Shown one piece after another: positions 13,031-23,574 of a stretch of 64,000 bases of DNA (position 1 is the first letter of the stretch; each line of letters opens with the position of its first letter). The stretch is taken from contig NC_083598.1 of assembly GCF_020882245.1 (NCBI RefSeq), positions 5,759,178 through 5,823,177 of the forward strand. The letters run 5' to 3'. The translations under genes and the position numbers were made by a program. Under the pieces are notes generated by a model. The model saw only the letters and a program-made list of their open reading frames with translations. It was not told the origin of the DNA and made no database searches. This stretch comes from Rhopalosiphum padi. Lineage: Eukaryota; Arthropoda; Insecta; Hemiptera; Aphididae.

Positions 13031-13607
13031 AATAAAAAAAAAAAAGATAAAATTGAGTTCATGTAAACTCCGTTGAAAATAAAATCAGGTTACAGTATAC
13101 AATTTTAAATTAGTACCTATCATATACTATTATTAAAAAAAAAAATGTATAATTTTTATAATAATTATTATTTACATTAAATAATAGTAAGGAACGCATA
13201 ATATGCCAAAAAATAAACAAAACTTAAAAATGAAAATAATAATTGTCTGAACAAATGAATGACACATATTATATTATAATGTATTAAAATGGATATATTA
13301 ATCATAATAAATAAGCCTAATAATCATTAAATACGAGTATGTAACACTATCATTTTTTTTTTTCATTTTTGAATTTATTTAATTGAAATATACCGTTAAG
13401 TTTTACATATCAACTTATGAAATGTTGACGTATGTCATCGTAAGGGATGTCAACGTATTTAATGTGGAAAGGCCTTAACATTGGTGGAGTTTCCATATTA
13501 TATTGCATTACAGGTACCTATAAGAAAATAAAACTGTAAGGCTTTACATTAGATCGTTTCATTATCTACCTTTTTATTTAACCGGTATTCTGGTCGTTTA
13601 CAATCGT

Positions 13608-13672
13608 CCCGTGTAGGAACTAACATAATATGTACTTTTTTACTTGCTAGGTCTCGTGTAGGAACATATATT
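13608..13672. repeat. Two further outlying units in right-array orientation
   Basis: CCGTGTAGGAACTAACATAA followed by TATGTACTTTTTTACTTG, then CTCGTGTAGGAACATATATT. Same unit and same orientation as the right array, about 580 bases further on. Confidence 0.6.
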
Positions 13673-14032
13673 CGGTCATTTGGTCTTCGTCTTAAGATAG
13701 GATAGTTATATTCCGATTAATGAGCTCGATGTTACCTCTTTATTATGTTTAGGGCTGTGCGATTATTCGAGTAATAAAATTATTTTTAACGAAAGATACA
13801 TAATCAGTTAATCGATTGAAAAAATGCAACGCTGGGTGGGACAATTATATGAAGTTTATATTTCGGAAATATCATCTATACACAAAATCATAAAACCAAA
13901 AATATTATTTATCCTTACGCTAAATGTTAACATTAGGCAATCAAATTTAACACAAATACATTTTATAAGGGGAACGAAGTGCACAGGGTTGAACTGGTAT
14001 ATAATAATACATAATATAAAGTATAGGTATGT

Positions 14033-14041
<9 letters not shown>

Positions 14042-14063
<22 letters not shown>
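14042..14063. repeat. TA microsatellite
   Basis: About eleven uninterrupted TA units. A 91-codon frame that runs into it owes its YIYIYI tail to the repeat and is not a gene. Confidence 0.9.
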
Positions 14064-16899
14064 AAAACTGTAGTAAAATTTTATATAAGACTAAATTAAA
14101 AAATTAAAAATCTAAGACATATTATACTGTATAATAAAATTCTATCATATACTTGTATTATATGGTTTTAGTAATAATACACAAATAAAAGGCAGCGATA
14201 ATACAACTTTAATGTGTTAATTTTTAATTCGCTGTTACTTGATTAGGTATCATTTATTATTTATTTAAATAATTTAATGTTTTATTTTTTTTTTTACAAC
14301 TTTTGATACTTGAATTTTACACAATTAATTTTTATTAAAATTGCATAAAATGTTGGTTATGTTGAAAAATTAATGCGTAACCTAGAATTTTGGGACAAAT
14401 TATCTAGATAATTATTTTATTATGTTACTTCACCCAAGAGTATACAAAACGCAAACATAACAAATCGTATTGTGCCTTATGGCTTTATCCAAAATCAAAT
14501 TGAACGTATTTTACTAGACCGTAATAAATAATGTTTAACGTTAGGTATATACTGTCTTTTAGACTGAGTATTTTATTTTTTTCTCACAATTATTAAATTT
14601 AGTTTTTTTTATATTGTTCAACGACCCATCAAATTTTGTTACTCGATTATTATGTTTTTTTTTTTATAAGATAATTTTTACAGTCACTATTCATCCTTTG
14701 TCATAACACTAATGGTACTGGTATCAGAGTAGTAGGGGAATATGTATTATATACTTAAACCAACAATAATATATAATGAAATTAATTATTTTTGTTTATT
14801 TCCCTATTCAAATTGGGATTCTTTACATGTTATCTATAGTATATAGATTCTAGACGTATTTATTTTTCTTACATAATACATAATAAACTGCTTAAAACAT
14901 TGATTTTTTTTATAATCGATAGATGAAATTAAAATTCACTGTGTTTACAAACACAAACTAATATTATGTATTAATTAACTATACTTATACTAGTGCGTTG
15001 TAATTACCCCGACTTATGAGTCCCTTTGACTTTTTCTCCCGTTAAGGTCCTTATTATGAGGCAGAATTGCAAAGCTATTGGATTTTACGTTAGTGCAAAA
15101 TTTTTTTTTCTTATTATTTTTTTGTCCCATTGAAACCACTTTTAGCACGTTGTTAATGTGTTTGCCCGATTCTTTCATTTATATCCCATACGTGTATAAA
15201 AGCAGTCAATCGGAAATTACGCGTAGATTGGACGCGTATTATTAGAATTCCGAATTCCCCATTATTTCTCAAGAAGATCATTAGAGACTACAACGAAAGC
15301 ATTCTGAATCAATGATAGGAAAAAAATATACGAATATAAGTTGGTCCTATATACATTTAATAAAATCTGACAAAACAGGTGCAAATTGAAGAAAATAAAT
15401 ATTTCCGACATTCATTGTATGACGGTTAAAATAATATCTTTATTAACCAATTGAGAAAAAAATATACTCAATTAATTATGCATAGGTATTATATTTATTT
15501 ATTTTTTTTATTTAATTTTATATACATATAAATTGAAGTACTAAAAATCCTATATTGTTATTCAGAATATTATAATATTATACTTCCATTATGTTTGTAT
15601 GATGAAATGTTGTTATACGTAATTCGAGTATAAAAATTATTTGCACTACCTATTGAATAAAATTATTACAAACATAATAATATAAAGTAATAAGTAAATT
15701 ATAATCAAAACATCAAAAACCATTTTTAATTTTTAATTAATTATTATACACTAATTGTTCTTACACAGTAATGTTATAAAATGAAACGTCTATTATAAAA
15801 TTGTTTTTCTTCAAACATTAATTCATTAGTCATTATTTATTCATTACTCATGATCATAATTGAATTATGGTGCTGAAAGTACTCCATTTTCACAGTAAGT
15901 TATCGAAATGTTATTATTTTGATCGCCTTTAAAACTTGAATCTGCTGGTTCTGATTAATATTTATTACAATTAATTAATTGTTCATGATTTAACTTAATG
16001 CAACATCTATTTTTCTCAAACAGTGTTTCCTATTTCACAGGTTTAGGTAATAACAAATACAATTGTATCTTGCGTAGCACATAGTATACAGTATACTAAT
16101 AAAATAAAAATAAAAGTAAGCAACTTAATAACAATAATTAACTCAACTGAAGTTAAGTTTAGTGATTACAAGATCGTAACTAGTTAAGTAAAATAGTAAA
16201 AAAAATACATTTTTAAGTACTTTATGACCCACCTTTGGTTCAAATTTATCCTAATTAAATGTGTATTTTCCATAAATATTTAATCTAAATTCAACTTGTC
16301 TTTCTAGTTTCTAATGAATCTATGTAATCTGGCAGTTTCTTTGTATTATTAATTAAAATGTTGATGGTATTCACTATTCAGATCATTTAATTTCTATTAA
16401 GTTCAATTACAAAATACATTTTATGAATAGATAGTTTTGCCAAGCATGATCACCCCCGCCACTTCTCTTGATGTGTTTATTTAATCTAATCGATAATTAT
16501 GTAAGTATACGCAAATAGCATTATTCTTAAATATTTTATAAGTTAATACTTAGTAAATTATTGTAATAGTATATTGCAATATAATGTGTATATACAACAA
16601 AAAAAATCGTTTTAATTTGAATTTATTAATTTTAAATTGTTAATAATTTTTAAACTTGTTTAAAATGTTTTTTAATAATATGCCAGATCCTATATCAGTA
16701 ACTCTTACGTATAATGATTCAAAATAAATATATACATAGGTACAATTTTTTTAACTGTATGTAGTCACAAAAAAAATTATTTTTAAGATAAAAATGTATA
16801 CCATTTTTAATTTTATTAGCTTGATTTTATTATCCAAAAAATATAATTCGTAGGTATTTGAAACTCCTCGCTACCTAATATTAATATACGTATGTTATA

Positions 16900-17045
16900 C
16901 ATGATGCAATTTTCAAAATATTTAAATTAATATTTAAGCTATTTTTACTACGCATATATTTACACCATTCTATGGTAAGTCGGTATTGACTTAAAAGTTA
17001 ATTACAAGTACTAATAGTATAATATGATATAATATTACAATAATT
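16900..17045 (+). repeat. Dispersed repeat family B, copy 3
   Basis: GCAATTTTCAAAATATTTAA, ATTTAAGCTATTTTTACTA and ATGGTAAGTCGGTATTGACT parallel copy 1 in order and spacing. Lies about 1.1 kb upstream of the receptor exon, in the intron. Confidence 0.55.
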
Positions 17046-18111
17046 ACTAATCATTATTCAATACATTGTTTTTGATAAAAATCTACCATTTTACTAACAA
17101 AAAATTAATATGTTATTGGCTGACACACCAATAATTTTTCGTATCTAAGATTATCATAATATATCCATAGAAAGATTTTATTTGGAAAATGTGTAATGAA
17201 TATGGACGTGAGAGCGGTGGAAAGCGCAGCATATCTACAATTAGTGCTACGGTGTGGCGTGACTAAAGAAAATGGTGGTGAAATAATTCTGGTAGAACTG
17301 ATGGTTAGATATCTGATAACTAAAACACTGAGACAAAATTATATAACATGGCAGTTGTGATAATAACAAAATTAATATATTAAAGTATTATAAGTATTAT
17401 AAAGTATTATATTTAAGTTAAAAAGTGTTTTCATGTTATTGTGAGGCGGGAAAGTAATAAAAGTTTCAAATCATAAGAGATATCGAATTTCTATTACTTA
17501 CTAAGTATACTCATCCCCTTTTTTCTCCAATAATGCAATTATTCAAAAATTGCAATTTTTAAAACAAAATTTTTAAATCTTTAAGAATTTTTTAATACTT
17601 AAAGTTTCTTGTGGAGATCCAAAATTCTGTTTTCAAATAAGTTACCGAGTTCCCTCCCTTTTTATATTATAAATTATTTAGCAAATATTTTTTCTGAAAA
17701 ATTGAACGTATCAAAATTCGATCGAGTAATTATTACGTTATAGGTCTATTATATCATAATATAATAGGTTTTTCAATAAATATCAATATATCGTTTAAAA
17801 TGTTTATACGTTTGTTCAAGTATAATAAAATCTATATTTATATTTTAAAACTAATTTTAAAGACTTCAGCATAAATATTTTAATAACTAAGAAACTTCGT
17901 ACACAGAACAATACATAATAAAACACATACACTGCTATATATTTATAATAGTGTTAATATTTATTTTGTTATTATAATAGTATAAATAATTTGAAATTAC
18001 CGTACTTAACTTTTTTATATATACAACTACTTAAAACCCATTATCAATAAATGCCAAAATTATTTTAATTTCACTTTAAAATTGTTATCGTTGTTATAGT
18101 CAATAACTAAT

Positions 18112-18129
18112 TTACGATTTTTTTTTTAG
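18112..18129 (+). promoter_or_regulatory. Splice acceptor of the GPCR exon
   Basis: A pyrimidine-rich tract of mostly T runs directly into AG at 18128-18129. The reading frame of the exon is consistent with a phase 2 intron ending here. Confidence 0.7.
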
Positions 18130-18275
18130 GATCTATAAAGAAGCCGTTCGACAACGACAAGCCTTGTCCCGAACGTCCAGTAATATAATTTTGAACAGCA
18201 TACATCAACACAGGATTCAACACTATAGTCATAGATTACGACCTCCAGATAGCGAAAACACATCAAATGGAAATG
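18130..18275 (+). CDS. Internal exon of a biogenic-amine GPCR, probably octopamine beta-type receptor (TM5 end and intracellular loop 3)
   Basis: Seen: a T-rich tract ending in AG (18128-18129) precedes the exon and a G|GTTAGT donor (18276) follows it. Of the frames checked, the one starting at 18131 is open throughout and gives 48 codons, beginning IYKEAVRQ, containing RTSSNIILNSIH and ending SENTSNGN. The first base G completes a codon (AGG would give R-I-Y-K-E-A) and the last G starts one, so the upstream intron is phase 2 and the downstream intron phase 1. Known family feature: aminergic receptors end TM5 with (Y)RIY/F-x-EA-x-RQ and continue into a basic, Ser/Thr-rich loop that contacts G protein; the RTSSNI-LNS-H pattern is, from memory, typical of insect octopamine beta receptors (Gs coupled, plasma membrane). 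SRTSS is a plausible kinase site (inference). Tyramine, dopamine D1-like or 5-HT7-like receptors remain possible. TM1-TM5 and TM6-TM7 exons are not in this window. Confidence 0.7.
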
Positions 18276-18281
18276 GTTAGT
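18276..18281 (+). promoter_or_regulatory. Splice donor of the GPCR exon
   Basis: GTTAGT follows AAATG, a good match to the metazoan donor consensus (G|GTRAGT). It is the first strong donor while the exon frame is still open. Confidence 0.65.
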
Positions 18282-19937
18282 TCATTTTATTTATGGATTT
18301 TTTTTCAAAATAATATAATAATAATAGCACGTTGAGTCAAATAATTATTTTATGGTACTTTAGATTCATAAAAATACGTCCTTTTGTGATATAAACGTGA
18401 AGTAAAACTAATTATTATCAACCTCCCAGAATATTGTTAATACATTGTTAAAATAATAAAAAAAATTGAATGGTAGATACTACCTATGAGAAAAATGTTG
18501 GATAATTTAGCTAGCTAACTGTATAACATAATACAGCGCAAGCGTACCATATAGACGAATCGATCAAATTCTAACCAAAATAAAATATATCTGTTTGATT
18601 ATATACATAGTGAGAGCTGCATTGAAAGGGGACCAAGGGGGTGCCTACTCGCAGGTGCAAGTTTAATAAATGTGTGTAAATTTATACAGCGTTACAAATA
18701 ATATATTTTAATACTTGTACTATTATTACAAATAACTTATATTATTCAATAATTTTAGTTTTGTACCTAAAATATATTTTATTAGCAATATTATTTCGTA
18801 TATCTAAAAAGTTGTATTACTATAAAATAATTCAAGAATTTAGAAATAATTATATTGTTTTTAAAATTAATATTGTATAATCTGCTGTCATAAAACATTA
18901 CATTTACAACATTATTTTGAAGAGAAATTTAGTTCATTCGCCATCAGAACTTATTAGTATTTATACTTATAGTATTGTGTATATTTATTGAATATAAATT
19001 ATGATAATCATTTATATTTTAAAGCGGAAAAATACCTACCATGGGTTGAAAAATGTCTGAATCCGATCTTATGTTTAAGAGTATTGCACAGTTAAAATTA
19101 CAATGTTTATTATCAAGCTGCTGTTCCGTATAATATAGTATATATCCTATCATATAATATTATAAAATATATTAATAACATTCACCCTTGTAATTTTCAA
19201 TTAATAAATACAAAGTTTTAATAATTTACGTATATTTTAATGTGACTTATTTTTAAAATACAATATTGAGATTTATAAAAATTGGCATTTAAGTATTTTG
19301 CGGAAACACGACTTTCCAAAATGCATACATGCAATTTATTATGGTCGTGATCCGATTAATACGACATTTTGACGTGTATGTTTTTCCATCGCATCACTGC
19401 AATCCGTGTTGACATTGGTTGGTAGCTTTTATGAAATTTCAAAATCCTACAATTTTATATCCGATGAGTAGCGATTAACAGTGTATTATTGTCAAACAAA
19501 GACGGTAGTACTACATTTATTGTTAACAGTTTTATTGGTATATACTTCACTTTGGACAAAATAATTTATAAGCCACACGTGTATTGATTGTTCTTAAATA
19601 CGATATTGTCCAGGTCAATTCATATTCATATAATGTATATATACATAGTATGATTTATATATCTAATATATCATACTCAAAGGGATAATCAATTAAATAT
19701 TAACGTTTGTCATGCGCACACATACACACCAGACGCGTATAATAATTAGTCTGACAGTCAGTAAGACTAGTCTGTACAATTATATATTTATGTCGTGGAA
19801 ACGCGTGCAGTCAAATAAAATATGAATATTTGTGATTCGGAAAAAATTAAGTTATCTTAGTGAAACCATAAAACGATGTTATGACCTTATTCCCGCTGTT
19901 CTATAAACATAATGCATATTATATTATTATAAACCGT

Positions 19938-19945
19938 GCGTGTGA
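19938..19945. repeat. Left target-site duplication of the MITE
   Basis: GCGTGTGA directly abuts the left terminal repeat and is repeated exactly beyond the right terminal repeat. Confidence 0.8.
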
Positions 19946-20124
19946 TATAGGCGCAATTTGAGTTTTAAATTTGGGGAGGCTATTATAATTTGCATGTATG
20001 TACTTGGTGTATACTCTCTGAGATATATAAAGGTGGAAGGGGATATATACAAACCATTTTGGGGGGCTATGATTGATTTTGAAGGGGCTTAGCCCTCCAA
20101 ATCCCCCCTCAAATTGCGCTTATA
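19946..20124. mobile_element. 179-bp MITE with terminal inverted repeats, hAT-like target duplication
   Basis: The left end TATAGGCGCAATTTGAG (19946-19962) and the right end CTCAAATTGCGCTTATA (20108-20124) are inverted copies with one mismatch. The similarity continues inward imperfectly (GGGGAGGCT on the left against AGCCCTCC on the right). The same 8 bases, GCGTGTGA, flank both sides (19938-19945 and 20125-20132), as expected for a target-site duplication; 8 bp is typical of hAT transposons. No coding capacity, so it is non-autonomous. The near-identical ends suggest a fairly recent insertion into the receptor intron. Confidence 0.85.
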
Positions 20125-20132
20125 GCGTGTGA
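20125..20132. repeat. Right target-site duplication of the MITE
   Basis: Exact second copy of GCGTGTGA, directly after the right terminal repeat. Confidence 0.8.
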
Positions 20133-23044
20133 CAAATATACCACGACGCGCGACAGGTAAACATTACAAATTTCGCATTTATTGGGTCTGTATTGTTCAC
20201 ATCTAATCCTGCGTATAGCTATTATTTATCGGTGAAAACTCTGCTAGGGCGAGTTATTCTATTATTCTATTCTTCGAATATTATACAAAATGGTTCACCG
20301 AGCATGCTCCACCTAATTTTTTTTTTTTTTAAATAATGGTTTATTCAAATTATGAATTTTGGAGTATTTAAATATACTTTAAGGCTATATTTTGTACTAC
20401 TTAAAAAATATCCTATGTTGGTACAAACTTATTATTTTCAAATAAAAATGCACTTGTTTATTGTATATTATTAAGTAGATAATTATTTTGAAAATGTTAA
20501 TGTACCCTAATAGTCTTTAAAAATGGTTTTATAAAAATACAAAATAGATGTAATATTGGATCTAGTAGGTACCTATTTAATATACTTGGACCATTTTTAA
20601 AAATTATAAACGTTGTTAGAATAATGTCAATAGCCCTATATCATCTTAACCCACTATAGAAGACCTGTGGATACTAGGTATAATTAGTAGGTATGCAAAG
20701 TTGAATAACTCAAAAACTACTCGTTCAAATTTTGATATTAATACGTCGACAATTTCAAAAAAAAATATTTTATACCTCCACAGAACACGTCTTGTTAAGT
20801 AACACAAAAAAATCTCAATAATTTTAAAATAATATGGTTTTAAGTATATATAAAAATATCAAACATGAGGTTTTGAATAATTGTAGATTGGTGAACTACC
20901 CTGTATATTATTACGAATCCCTTATATATGTATATAATATAATATTATCATAAATAATAACAATTATATGCAGACCGAGCCTATTGTACGCTGATAAAAG
21001 CCTGCACGTTATCATCATAATATAATATCGACCGTTGTCGTTCACTTAATCTATCTTCGTTTGTCGTTTAATGAACTATTTTACAATGGAACGTTGTGCA
21101 GCCGGATATCGTAATCGCATTGTTGTTATAGTGTTCGAGTATGCCAAGTATATATATATATATACGCACGTACTTGCATCTACCCATCGAATCTCACGTC
21201 GTCCACAAAGCCCCTTTTCGTGTACCTACTAAAACACACGCATTGCGCGCATGGCGTTACAATCGTATTGTCTTCCACGGTCCTATCGAATTATTAAATA
21301 CACCAAGAGCGGATCGAAGGTATAGTAGACTACAGGTCCAGACAGATTAGACGTAGGTAGACAAATACGGTGATATTAGTTTTTTATGATAGACTTAGAA
21401 GAGCAATTTTATTAATTGAGTGTTTTTACTTTATACATTAATCACGGTAGTGTTACAATTATTAATACTAGATCGTGAATTCAGCAGTAAAAATACTTAA
21501 TAATAAATAATTTAAAAAATATATAATATATATAATATTATATAAAGTATATAAAATTTATAATTTTATAAATACGCGTTATTCATTGTTTTTTATAATG
21601 GAGTCTTCACAAAACTATATTTTTTAGGTATATTAATTTATTTATAAAAAAAATAACACGTTTTAAGACATTCAGTAAAAAAAAACATAGACATAGACCT
21701 TTCTGATGGGACAAGAAGCGCGGTCTGGTGTCAGTACAGCTGTAGCAATAATTTTATTCAAGTTAGTGTACATATTTTCTACACCTGCGGTTCACAATCT
21801 TTTTATATCCGAGTACCACATACGCATTTCGAAAAAATTTACATTCCACTTGACCTAATTTTTTTTTGCTAAGCTATCAAAAAATATATACTTTTTTTCT
21901 ATAAAGTGAGATCTATACGCAAATTTAAAAACGCTGTTCTTTACGTATCCAGAATGATGAGACCTTATCATCGGGACGTATGCAGAAAAAAGTTTTTTTG
22001 GAGGGGATGGGGTGTTTTTGAAAATCAGTTATTAAAAAGTAAAATTTGTTTTTAATAAACATACGAAATTTTTTTGTGAAAATTAACTACACTTACAATA
22101 CTTTTCTTTAAATATAAACATTGATGTAACAAAATTAACATTAAAATTGAATAAGTAAATAACTATAAAAAAAAAATGCCTGTTATCATGACGTATTGAT
22201 ACACCTTGATATTTACACGAAACGAAATGGCTAAATTTCAATTTACGTCACATTGTAAAAAAACACGGTAAATCGTCATCAAATGTGTATGTAAGTAATA
22301 TTTTTGTTATTATTATAATTATTATTCAATTATTGTTTAATAACAATATTAGGTACATATTATATTATTATACTCATCATAGGATTTGAATAAAGTCAAA
22401 CAAATGGTTAAGTATTTGAAGTTTTATTAACAAAAATATTCTAAATCCAAATGACCGTATTCATTGTAGCAGCGAGTAAGATTTAAGTACAAACTATACA
22501 AACGCATATACTACGTTTTCTATGTATTACATATATGTTATTATTATTTAAATAATATAATATAGTAATATATTAATATTACAATACTTATACGGTAGAA
22601 CCAATTCTATTTAACGAAACTCTTAATGTGAATTTTTTTTATGGAATCATGAAATTGTCGTTCAAAAACGTTACTATTTAAAAAAAAAATTAAAAATCTT
22701 CCCCCCCTCCCAACCAACAACTTCAAAATTAAAATGAATGAACAATGTGTATACGATAGTGATAAAAAAATGTCATTATTGTCAAATTATTCTTAAACGA
22801 CTTTTACAAAAGTATCAGACAGTTTCTCGACAACAAAGAATAGACATAATTGTTATGTTATTTTGATATTACAATATTTTCAAAAAAACCATTAAGTATG
22901 TTATACATAGAGGGTCCATTGTTTAAAAAGATATATAAATGTATATCATAAATATATCTAGAATACCACAGTGCATTACAATAAGCAACAACAACAATTA
23001 TCATAATAATTAATAATAGAATAATTGTTGTGAGTGAATGTGAA
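20133..23044. other. Intron between the MITE and the CpG island
   Basis: AT-rich. Contains a hAT-like end near 21.8 kb and a moderately CG-containing patch at 20975-21350, where a 69-codon frame (21141) has no recognisable similarity. No splice-bounded exon seen. Confidence 0.55.
21783..21860 (+). mobile_element. Degraded hAT-like transposon end
   Basis: CCTGCGGTTCACAATCTTTT, TATATCCGAGTACCACATAC and GCATTTCGAAAAAATTTACA resemble the ends of hAT-type and related elements, which from memory read CAG-GGTTC-CAA-CTTTTT followed by CGTACCAC. No matching opposite end was found nearby, so this is one terminus or a solo remnant. Confidence 0.4.
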
Positions 23045-23434
23045 AACTGATCGTTTCGACGGACGGTTGCGGTAGCGAGCGCAGTCGACCGTGGTGTCGA
23101 CGGTGGCGGTGGCGGTGGTGACGACGACTACGACGACGGCCGTCCCGAACGATTTCGCGCAGAATTATGCCGCTAGATGTCGTGGCCGGGCAACTCGTTT
23201 TTGGACATCGAGCGGAACGCGCGAAACGCCGACCCCCGGCGACTCACAAACGCCGCCCGACGACATGGACCGACGACTCGCCAACTGGGCGACCGGTTTC
23301 CGGTGTGCTGTTCGCCTGGCGGTCGAGAGGGTCTCAAGCCGCGCTACGATTTTCGTGTCCGGACGACCGGACGTCCGCAATCCACACCCGGGTGCCGCAC
23401 CACAGATATATGGGTGGCAGTGAAGGGAATCGTT
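23045..23434. promoter_or_regulatory. CpG-rich island immediately upstream of U4; possible promoter or first exon
   Basis: This stretch is GC-rich and dense in CG dinucleotides (repeated GACGAC, GGCGGTGGCGGTGG, CGCGCG-like words), in sharp contrast to the AT-rich surroundings. Several frames are open: + strand 23091-23423 (110 codons, starting with a V/T-rich stretch and containing an internal ATG in CGACATGGAC), + strand 23167-23436 and 23177-23467, and - strand 23165-23464. GC-rich DNA has few stop codons, so openness in many frames is expected and does not prove coding. I recognise no domain in any of the translations. It may be a CpG-rich promoter and 5' UTR, an alternative first exon of the host receptor, or upstream control for U4. 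None of these can be decided by eye. Confidence 0.45.
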
Positions 23435-23574
23435 AGCTTTGCGCAGTGGCGATATCGTAACCAATGAGGTTCATCCGAGGTGCGATTATTGCTAGTTGAA
23501 AACTTTACCAATACCCCGCCATGTGGACATGAAACACTGTCCGCGTAGGCAATTTTTGGAGGCCCTAACGGGCA
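23435..23574 (+). ncRNA. U4 spliceosomal snRNA
   Basis: U4 pairs with U6 in the U4/U6.U5 tri-snRNP and is released on spliceosome activation. Seen: the 5' end AGCTTTGCGCAGTGGC is the stem II strand that pairs with U6. ATCGTAACCAATGAGG and CATCCGAGGTGCGAT form the 5' stem-loop with the kink-turn elements AATGAGG and CCGAGG that bind the 15.5K/Snu13 protein. ATTATTGCTAGTTGAAAAC is the stem I region. ACCAATACCCCGCC matches the conserved central part. An Sm site AATTTTTGG lies at 23551-23559, and a terminal stem GCCC-TAAC-GGGC at 23562-23573. About 140 nt is close to the usual 140-145 nt. It lies on the same strand as the GPCR exon, in its downstream intron. I see no A-tail and no target duplication, which argues against a retrocopy, but I also see no clear snRNA proximal sequence element 40-60 bases upstream, so a silent copy cannot be excluded. 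Confidence 0.93.

Larger units (their letters stand above)
13673..18111. other. Intron directly upstream of the receptor exon
   Basis: AT-rich sequence with a TA microsatellite near 14.05 kb and a family B repeat near 16.9 kb. A somewhat less AT-rich stretch at 15000-15300 and another at 17190-17310 (GGACGTGAGAGCGGTGGAAA) may be old transposon pieces. No exon of the receptor TM1-TM5 part is visible. Confidence 0.6.

Noticed and set aside
19731..19765. AGACTAGTCT palindrome near a CAGTCAGTAAG stretch, considered as a transposon end
   Set aside because: Ten bases only, no partner and no target duplication.
23165..23464. 99-codon - strand frame across the CpG island
   Set aside because: It extends into the U4 gene on the other strand, and openness there follows from high GC content. 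No domain recognised.
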